A DNA stretch of 5,004 bases from an uncultured beta proteobacterium. Its GTDB lineage: Bacteria; Pseudomonadota; Gammaproteobacteria; Burkholderiales; Rhodocyclaceae. A program made the translations under genes and the position numbers. The notes beneath the pieces are model-generated. The model ran no database searches, was not told the origin of the DNA, and saw only the letters and a program-made list of their open reading frames with translations. How positions within the stretch are numbered: the stretch's first letter is position 1; every line of letters starts with the position of its first letter. Shown here one piece after another: positions 1-5,004 of this stretch. The stretch covers positions 1-5,004 of the forward strand of contig CAIWVX010000481.1 in assembly GCA_903916205.1 (NCBI GenBank), in the 5' to 3' direction.

Positions 1-175
1 CAGACCCGCGTCAGAGGATAGACCGACGATGGTCAGGGTGAGGAGTTCAAAACAGCAAAACCGGAACGTTTCTCAACGATTTTGTATCTATTTTGTCTCG
101 GAAAAAGAGAGGCATTGTAACCTTGAGTGCCGCTTTGCTCCAAAGGTAACCTGATCCAAAGGGGTATGAACCTGA
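1..175. other. Left edge, no recognisable gene
   Basis: Neither strand gives a convincing protein here. The minus-strand frame 33-215 has no recognisable motif and overlaps the transposase remnant. The plus-strand frames are broken by stops (for example 147-149 and 173-175) and could be further decayed transposase sequence, but I could not match them to conserved blocks. No insertion-sequence terminal repeat and no second tRNA were seen. Confidence 0.5.
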
Positions 176-334
176 GAGAAAGAAAACGCTGAATTTCACT
201 ACGGTATCGGATCAATCGGGGTAAAGGCGGTCAAGACATTGACTCATGCCACTCGTGCCCATTGGGTAATCGAAAATGGCTTACACTGGACTCGTGGCGT
301 AGTGTTCCAAGCAGAGCCTACGACGCGATGCTGA
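176..334 (+). pseudogene. Decayed remnant of an ISAs1-family transposase, C-terminal part
   Basis: The plus-strand frame 176-331 reads, from about 197, HYGIGSIGVKAVKTL and then RAHWVIENGLHW (254-289), ending at TGA 332-334. The HWxIENxLHW block is the hallmark of the C-terminal region of ISAs1-family (DDE) transposases, where it is normally preceded by an RYYISSL-like segment and followed by LDVxFxED. Here HYGIGSI and TRGVVFQAE occupy those places. The frame opens just after a stop at 173-175 and has no start codon in context. Continuation after about 310 may lie in another frame (SRAYDAMLTAN, 310-342), implying a frameshift. The rest of the gene and the terminal inverted repeats were not found. 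It is therefore a dead fragment of a past insertion. The family call rests on recalled motifs. Confidence 0.6.
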
Positions 335-383
335 CGGCTAACCGGAATGAAAACTACCTGAATTTTGGAATTTGTGTAAGTGA

Positions 384-436
384 TTACCTTGACCCAACAG
401 AATTATCTTCTGTGCACCTTGGGTCAAATCCGGTAA
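384..436. repeat. Long interrupted inverted repeat (hairpin) just downstream of tRNA-Val
   Basis: Three nested perfect arms stack on one axis: TTACC (384-388) with GGTAA (432-436), TTGACCCAA (389-397) with TTGGGTCAA (419-427), and CAGAA (398-402) with TTCTG (408-412) around the loop TTATC. That is 19 base pairs. The left arm is continuous, while the right arm carries all the unpaired bases, TGCACC (413-418) and ATCC (428-431). It lies 16 bases past the tRNA CCA end. On the minus strand it is not followed by a U run. On the plus strand a T5 run (443-447) begins 7 bases after it. It could be a weak plus-strand terminator, a processing structure of the tRNA transcript, or the remains of a palindromic mobile repeat. 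Its function is unknown. Confidence 0.6.
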
Positions 437-452
437 ACCAACTTTTTATGTC

Positions 453-528
453 TGGTGGGTGCTGACGGGCTCGAACCGCCGACATCCAGCTTGTAAGGCT
501 AGCGCTCTACCAACTGAGCTAAGCACCC
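453..528 (-). tRNA. tRNA-Val (anticodon UAC)
   Basis: The minus strand folds into a full 76-nt cloverleaf. The 7-bp acceptor stem GGGTGCT/AGCACCC is perfect. The D arm is GCTC/GAGC with the GG of the D loop. The anticodon stem is CTAGC/GCTGG with one G-U pair, and the loop CTTACAA places UAC at 493-495. The variable loop is five bases (ATGTC), and the T arm is GGCGG/CCGTC with loop TTCGAGC. The discriminator is A, and CCA is encoded at 453-455. UAC reads GUA and, with modification of U34, other valine codons. The core closely resembles E. coli tRNA-Val. The gene reads leftwards, with its 3' end facing the transposase remnant and the NTPase gene on its 5' side. No second tRNA and no duplicate of its 3' end were found in this window. 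Confidence 0.97.
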
Positions 529-553
529 CTACTGCGTTAGCAGCGAAGGCGCG

Positions 554-583
554 AGTTTACCCCATCCTTGAACCCTTTGCCAG
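554..583 (-). promoter_or_regulatory. Probable sigma70-type promoter for tRNA-Val
   Basis: Read on the minus strand, CTGGCA (578-583) resembles a -35 box (4 of 6 to TTGACA) and TAAACT (554-559) resembles a -10 box (4 of 6 to TATAAT), separated by 18 bases. The -10 is followed at once by CGCGCC, a GC-rich discriminator typical of stringently controlled stable-RNA promoters. Initiation near 547 would give a leader of about 19 bases before the tRNA, a normal length for RNase P processing. The boxes are imperfect. An alternative -35, TTGAAC at 595-600, would need the poor -10 AGGGTT. Confidence 0.4.
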
Positions 584-770
584 TGTTAACCTTGTTCAAT
601 CTACGATGAATTTGTTTTAACCGGGGAATATTGATCTTTCAAACCAAGCTGACGCTCTGGCGGTGCTTGATCTGAGTACTGTTCTGCCGAATCGGACATC
701 GGCCTAACATGTTGAACAAATACGTGGCGGCTAGCTCAAACTATGGAGCGTCCTCAGACTCTAGGGCAAT
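584..770. other. Spacer between NTPase stop and tRNA promoter
   Basis: There is no supported gene. Downstream of the TGA at 771-773 I found no strong stem followed by a U run. The best fold, GCCGA/TCGGC at 686-703, has only 5 bp and an 8-base loop with no T tract. Transcription of the NTPase gene may therefore end by Rho or run on toward the tRNA. An 8-base inverted pair (592-599 and 712-719) is within chance expectation. Confidence 0.5.
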
Positions 771-3700
771 TCAGGGGCGTTCGGCAGCTTTCAACCAATC
801 TGTCACACCATTGACCCCAAGCGAAAATAGCGTGTCTTGTATGTCCACCATGCTTCTTAGCATCGCACCTCCGTCGGACTCTTCTCGTTCTTCTGCCTCA
901 CCGAAAAGTCGCGTCATTAATTGGGTTAGGTTATCTTCATAGTCATACAGAGATAATTTGCAACGGCTGACGTAAGCCAGATAAATTTTTGCCGCAGCCA
1001 GAGCTTGCTCTGGATCATTCTGAGCAGTTGCATTCAGCCATTTATGAAAGTCGAAAAGCGGATTGTGTTTGTTTTCGCCATCGTTTTCAAATACAGAAAA
1101 ACAGGCTCGAATGAGCTCAATCGGCACAGAAGTCGGGGCCGTCTCGTCTTTAAAAATATGGTCAATTTGTCTGGCAACAGCCATTGCATGTGTGCCACCT
1201 GCATTCAAGCCGGCATCCATTCCGGCAAAGCATTGTTCCCGATGCTGTTGTATATTTTCTGCGTTTGTCCAGACAGTTGCTGCTCCCCGCCAAGCTTCTG
1301 TGTTATCGAGAGCAATTAAATCCCCAAGGAGTTCAGTAAAGTCAATTTGCCGGGCCATACTAGCCAATGCCGAAATACGCCCCCACGTTTCCAAGTCTTT
1401 GCCTTTACCCTCAAAACGAAGACGCGCCAGAAAGGGTTTCACTACTTCGAAGTGATTGCGATAAGCGTAATAGAGGCAGGGTTCGGCGATTTGCCAAAGT
1501 CCCTCTGCGTCATGCACAGCAAGATGAAACAAATCCCAACCCAGCTTGAAATTCTTGCTTTGCAAATTAGGTAGGCAACGGAGAATCACGGCGCGAATCG
1601 CAGGATGTTTGTCTCCCGCAAAACGGCGCAATGCGGGTTGTAGCAGTTCAGGGAATGCACCGTCGAACTCTCGAAAGTTGTTCGCCAGAATCATCAAGGC
1701 TTCAGCAACGTTTCCTTTGGTCATATTGATACCTAAAGAAACTAAATTGTCATTATCACTCTTGATTGGAGTGTCTTCATCTAGCCGCTCAAAGCCTGTG
1801 GCTAAAAACACCAGCCGCTCGGCATCCTCTAAGTTTTGTACGATGTTGGCACACGCCTCCAATGCGTTGGCTGCTGAATGTCGGAGCTTCCAATGTTGCG
1901 GATGTCTTTCCAGTTCATCGAGAATATGGTCAACTAAGACAGGGGCGTCTGGTTTTTCAATTGGCAACCAATTTTCGTTCGTTTGCCGGTTGCCGTAGCG
2001 ATAGGCCAGATATGTGGTGACGCCATCCATAATGTCATCGCGAAACCTTTCGGAAATATCCTTCCAGTAAGTTGGCAACAGTTCCAAGAATCGAGTTGGA
2101 TGACGAGAGGAAGCTTCTCGAAGTTGCATACCAACGTCGCGCTTACCACCGATCAGAAAGTCTGCATCTATGCCATGCCAATCTGGATGACCATTGTAGT
2201 GTGCTAATAGGCGCAAAACGCCACTATCACTGGTGTCGAGAAATGTCTCAAATGAAAACGGTGCGCTGACTATGCCGCCGCGAGAGTAAATATCCGGCTG
2301 GCGAACAAACGCTCCGGCCTTTTTCTCATACTCATCTATCACCGCTTGCGCTTCAGTAGAACGGAGGTAGCAAGGAATGGTTTTGATCAACTCGGTGCGT
2401 TTCTTCAATACCCAAAAACGCTTTGAATCTTCAGAGGCGTACTCATCCCAAGTGGCTAAAATGCTCACCATCACAGCATCTTGCGCCGTAGTCTCAAGAA
2501 ACATGAATGCCGACTGAATCAATGTACTCAGTCCGTAATTCAGTTCAGACTCAAGCATATCTTTATCGCATAACATGCGACCTATCAAATCAATATTAGC
2601 TTCAGGCGTTGCAGTACAAGCCAGTATGGCAAAGTAGAGCAAGGCACCTTCGCGATTGAAACATAGGCGTTCACGGTTGTTTTTCCACCAGTCCGAATGC
2701 GTTTTTGCGTGGTAAAGAATAGATGTTTCAACTGCATCAAGCAGGGCACCCATGTTGTCTGCGTGGCGTATGTCTCTCAGAAATTCGTATCGGTAGCCTA
2801 TGCGCGTTTCCCCGTAGCGCAATACACGCGCATCACTCCAGCGCTCAATCGATGTCACGGCCAGTTCAAGTAATGTACTGGACTGCTCCATACGTTGACG
2901 AACAAAGTTGCCACTACTGTCGCCAAATTCATGGGCATGGCAATGCAATTTGTTATCGAACCGGAGTTCCAAAAGGTCTTTTTCGTTCACCATACCTGCT
3001 ATATAGCGCCAAAGTAGCTCATCCCCTACGACACCCGCTTTTACGCAGCGAGCAATGGAACGCCCTAAGAATCTGTGATCGGGACGCGGCATATTGAGTA
3101 GCCGCTGGAGCAGTGGCACAACCAGTGCTAAGTTTTCCTGTGTGATTTCAAATAAGTAAATCGGAAGTTGCTCGGCGATTCGATCGCTATCAATCCACTC
3201 CAAAAAAAGTGTCTCCTGCCAGAATGACAAGACACCTTGGGTATCTTCATTCTTCCAGTACGCGATTTGATAGGCGTGCCCAACATAACCTTCGGCATCC
3301 CGCTCGGTCTTCAAAACAGGTACCAGATACTTGAGCCAGAAACGATGCCACTCAAGCGCCTTGGCCGACGTATAGATCACCTGAAATACATCGCGGTGTT
3401 TTTCTCGCAATTCGCGCATCAAGGGCCAGTCATCGTCCACAGGTATCTGTTCGGAAAACGACTCGGCAACTAAGCGCCGAATGTGAAAAGCCACACTACC
3501 CGTCAATACCGTCCGTAATTGCTTTCTGAATTCACGCCGCTCTCCCAAAGCTAACTGTGCAACGAAGCTACGGATGCTGGGGCGGACAAACGGAACTGGG
3601 GGCAAGCCTCGTATAAATTGATTCAGCGTAACGCCGTTACGTAAGGCTCCACTAATGACCAAGATATCAAGCAGGGTTTGATGCCCAAAGGTCAGCTTGC

Positions 3701-5004
3701 CATCCTGAGTTTCTTTCAGAACGTTAAGGCTGCACAGTGCTCGCAAAGTTTCCTGTGTGGAAGAAAATCGCTGATGAGGTACGGCCAAGCTACGCAATTC
3801 GAGCATTTCTGCGGCGATGGCTTCAATTGCTTGTATTGCAGAATCACCGAGCGAGGCATTAGTCCGTACAATAATATCAAGATAACGCTGTGCCAACGCT
3901 TGGCTGGTTACGACGCTGAAACCTCCCTCTTGCTGCGCCAACTCGACAAACAACGCCAATTCCCGAGGGTTTCGAATCAGCTCTCGTGTAACGGCATCGA
4001 CATTGGCAGATGCAATTCCCAGCTTTTCAATTAAAGGCGCAATGTCGCCATCCCAGTCCAAGGGAAGACACTTGCATTCGCAATCCCATTTTCTTTCTGC
4101 AATTCGGCGGTCATATTTTCGATCAAAGTCACGGCAAGCGGTGATTACGCTGACGTTTGGAATCAACAGGAGTCGGTCTATTTGAGCCAGAAAGTAACTA
4201 AGTACGCGATGATCGCGGGCAATAGACAGCACATCCAGAGAGTCGATGACTACAACTACCTGCGCGCTTTCGGCCATACGGGCCGCTTGGTTTACCCACT
4301 GTTCAGATAGGCCAAGAGCCTGTCGCTCTTGTGACGTGGCTAGGTCAGCGAATTCGCGCGACTGAATGAAGAGCGGCAGGATGTCTGAGCGGGTATGTCG
4401 CTCCAAGGTCTCCTGAACCTCAAGCATCACACAAGTTTTTCCCGAACCAGGCAAACCAGAGAGCAAGATAGCGCGTTTCCCGGCATTGATGGCCGCCAAC
4501 AGTTCGTTCACCACCGGATTGTGTATCTGCTGACCTGCCACATCACGCCGCCATGATCTACCGATGCCTGAGGTATTGGAAAATGATGCGCGTACCTCGG
4601 CAATATTCACGGGAGGAGCCAGCAGCGCTCCCGCCTTGAGAAGAATAGCTTCGAGATCATTTTGGGTTAATCGATACTGAGCGTTTGCGGATGAACCATC
4701 GCCGCTTATGCGCGCCCCCAATTGATCTAAACGAACCCAGAGCGCGTTGAATGCTGCATCTGGATTGCTCGCTATGCTACGCAAACGTTCTTGTAGCTCA
4801 CTTTCCATGCGATCCAGAGCTTTGCTGGTTTCAAACTCAGTACGGCGGAGGAATTCGAAGGTTGAAAGACCTGGAGCGGCATGGGAAAGTAATTTCGAGA
4901 GGACAGTATCTATGTTCTGATTTGCGATGCTCAAACTGGTTTGATAGGTGCTCGCATCGTCCTGAGTCGCACTGTGTTCTTTCAGTTTTTCAAGTGCCCC
5001 GAAG
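771..5004 (-). CDS. Large STAND-type P-loop NTPase with helical-repeat C-terminus, Avs-like defence sensor candidate (5' end cut by window edge)
   Basis: The visible part is 1410 codons, ending in TGA at 771-773. Residues below are numbered from the in-frame TTG at 4934; 23 more open codons run to the window edge, so start and N-terminus are missing. Residues 1-75 are helical and charged, perhaps a linker or coiled coil. The NTPase spans about 128-300: Walker A GLPGSGKT (160-167), Walker B VVVVIDSLD (226-234) and a sensor-like TACRDFD (265-271) followed by D..R. A winged-helix-like region follows, with NPREL (322-326) and FGHQTLLD (416-423), the latter typical of the STAND to repeat junction. 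Residues about 440-1387 are helical-repeat-like (for example HPTRFLELLP at 945-954 and GNVAEALMILANN at 1074-1086), with no catalytic motif recognised. In STAND proteins such repeats sense a ligand, ATP drives oligomerisation and an N-terminal domain is the effector. Anti-phage defence is inferred from architecture; a regulatory STAND ATPase is the alternative. The frame is intact, so the gene looks functional. Confidence 0.88.
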   Translation of the reverse strand, partial: FGALEKLKEHSATQDDASTYQTSLSIANQNIDTVLSKLLSHAAPGLSTFEFLRRTEFETSKALDRMESELQERLRSIASNPDAAFNALWVRLDQLGARISGDGSSANAQYRLTQNDLEAILLKAGALLAPPVNIAEVRASFSNTSGIGRSWRRDVAGQQIHNPVVNELLAAINAGKRAILLSGLPGSGKTCVMLEVQETLERHTRSDILPLFIQSREFADLATSQERQALGLSEQWVNQAARMAESAQVVVVIDSLDVLSIARDHRVLSYFLAQIDRLLLIPNVSVITACRDFDRKYDRRIAERKWDCECKCLPLDWDGDIAPLIEKLGIASANVDAVTRELIRNPRELALFVELAQQEGGFSVVTSQALAQRYLDIIVRTNASLGDSAIQAIEAIAAEMLELRSLAVPHQRFSSTQETLRALCSLNVLKETQDGKLTFGHQTLLDILVISGALRNGVTLNQFIRGLPPVPFVRPSIRSFVAQLALGERREFRKQLRTVLTGSVAFHIRRLVAESFSEQIPVDDDWPLMRELREKHRDVFQVIYTSAKALEWHRFWLKYLVPVLKTERDAEGYVGHAYQIAYWKNEDTQGVLSFWQETLFLEWIDSDRIAEQLPIYLFEITQENLALVVPLLQRLLNMPRPDHRFLGRSIARCVKAGVVGDELLWRYIAGMVNEKDLLELRFDNKLHCHAHEFGDSSGNFVRQRMEQSSTLLELAVTSIERWSDARVLRYGETRIGYRYEFLRDIRHADNMGALLDAVETSILYHAKTHSDWWKNNRERLCFNREGALLYFAILACTATPEANIDLIGRMLCDKDMLESELNYGLSTLIQSAFMFLETTAQDAVMVSILATWDEYASEDSKRFWVLKKRTELIKTIPCYLRSTEAQAVIDEYEKKAGAFVRQPDIYSRGGIVSAPFSFETFLDTSDSGVLRLLAHYNGHPDWHGIDADFLIGGKRDVGMQLREASSRHPTRFLELLPTYWKDISERFRDDIMDGVTTYLAYRYGNRQTNENWLPIEKPDAPVLVDHILDELERHPQHWKLRHSAANALEACANIVQNLEDAERLVFLATGFERLDEDTPIKSDNDNLVSLGINMTKGNVAEALMILANNFREFDGAFPELLQPALRRFAGDKHPAIRAVILRCLPNLQSKNFKLGWDLFHLAVHDAEGLWQIAEPCLYYAYRNHFEVVKPFLARLRFEGKGKDLETWGRISALASMARQIDFTELLGDLIALDNTEAWRGAATVWTNAENIQQHREQCFAGMDAGLNAGGTHAMAVARQIDHIFKDETAPTSVPIELIRACFSVFENDGENKHNPLFDFHKWLNATAQNDPEQALAAAKIYLAYVSRCKLSLYDYEDNLTQLMTRLFGEAEEREESDGGAMLRSMVDIQDTLFSLGVNGVTDWLKAAERP
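3202..3235 (-). terminator. Terminator-shaped hairpin plus U7 inside the NTPase coding region
   Basis: On the coding (minus) strand, GTGTCT (3235-3230) and TGTCA (3229-3225) form the left arm, TTC (3224-3222) is the loop, and TGGCA (3221-3217) and AGACAC (3214-3209) form the right arm, with a GG bulge between them. This gives an 11-bp stem with one G-U pair, followed at once by seven T (3208-3202). The shape is that of a Rho-independent terminator, yet it encodes residues about 567-578 (GVLSFWQETLFL) with no break in frame. In a translated mRNA the ribosome would suppress the fold, so any effect would be conditional or polar. It may be coincidental. Confidence 0.3.

Noticed and set aside
33..215. 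Minus-strand 60-codon open frame
   Set aside because: It is short, has no recognised motif, and overlaps the plus-strand transposase remnant, which has better support.
262..465. Plus-strand 67-codon open frame starting ATG at 262
   Set aside because: It begins inside the transposase remnant in a different frame, runs through the hairpin and ends inside the tRNA-Val gene; no motif supports it as a gene.
686..703. Hairpin GCCGA/TCGGC as terminator of the NTPase gene
   Set aside because: The stem is only 5 bp with an 8-base loop and no T tract on the coding strand.
592..719. Inverted pair TTGTTCAA (592-599) and TTGAACAA (712-719) flanking the spacer
   Set aside because: Only 8 bases are shared and the flanks do not match; a pair of this length is expected by chance in a spacer this size.
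998..1013. Perfect 16-base palindrome CCAGAGC-TT-GCTCTGG
   Set aside because: It lies within coding sequence (PEQALA), has a loop too small for a good hairpin and no U run, and is likely coincidental.
1063..1455. Plus-strand 130-codon open frame
   Set aside because: It is antisense to the NTPase gene, overlaps other equally long shadow frames, and has no recognisable domain.
1546..1998. Plus-strand 150-codon open frame
   Set aside because: It is fully antisense to the NTPase gene, has low-complexity serine- and arginine-rich content typical of shadow frames, and matches no recognised family.
2723..3097. Plus-strand 124-codon open frame
   Set aside because: It is antisense to the NTPase gene; its cysteine- and histidine-rich look arises from the opposite strand's codons, with no family match.
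4932..4934. TTG at 4934 as the start codon of the NTPase gene
   Set aside because: The frame continues open to the window edge and there is no ribosome binding site upstream, so the start is more likely outside the window.
1..5004. CRISPR array or tandem repeat
   Set aside because: No regularly spaced direct repeats were seen on either strand.

Overview
The window is dominated by one very large gene on the minus strand, followed in the same direction by a tRNA-Val gene and a stretch of decayed mobile-element DNA. The large gene (771 to the right edge) encodes a STAND-type P-loop NTPase with a long helical-repeat C-terminus. This is the architecture of the Avs-like anti-phage sensors. The reading frame has no stop up to base 5004, so the gene is cut by the window edge. 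Its true start and any N-terminal effector domain lie outside. The apparent TTG start at 4934 has no supporting ribosome binding site.

Organism: the tRNA-Val(UAC) encodes its own CCA and closely resembles the E. coli tRNA-Val, including the D-arm and T-arm core. Base composition looks close to half GC (estimated by eye), and there is a trace of an ISAs1-family transposase. Together these suggest a Pseudomonadota bacterium, probably beta or gamma. I cannot name the genus.

Layout from left to right: 1-175 holds nothing I recognise. 176-334 is a plus-strand, frameshifted remnant of the C-terminal part of an ISAs1-like transposase. 384-436 can fold into a long interrupted hairpin. 453-528 is tRNA-Val (minus), with a plausible promoter at 554-583. 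584-770 is a spacer with no convincing gene or terminator. 771-5004 is the STAND NTPase gene (minus), which contains a terminator-shaped hairpin followed by a run of seven U in the mRNA at 3202-3235.

Working together: the NTPase gene and the tRNA are co-directional but separated by about 240 bases, and the tRNA seems to have its own promoter, so I do not see an operon. The tRNA 3' end, the usual integration target, faces the transposase debris and points away from the NTPase gene. The best candidate for an interesting system is the NTPase itself. Its class (sensor plus oligomerising ATPase) is clear from motifs, but its effector and any partner genes are beyond the right edge.
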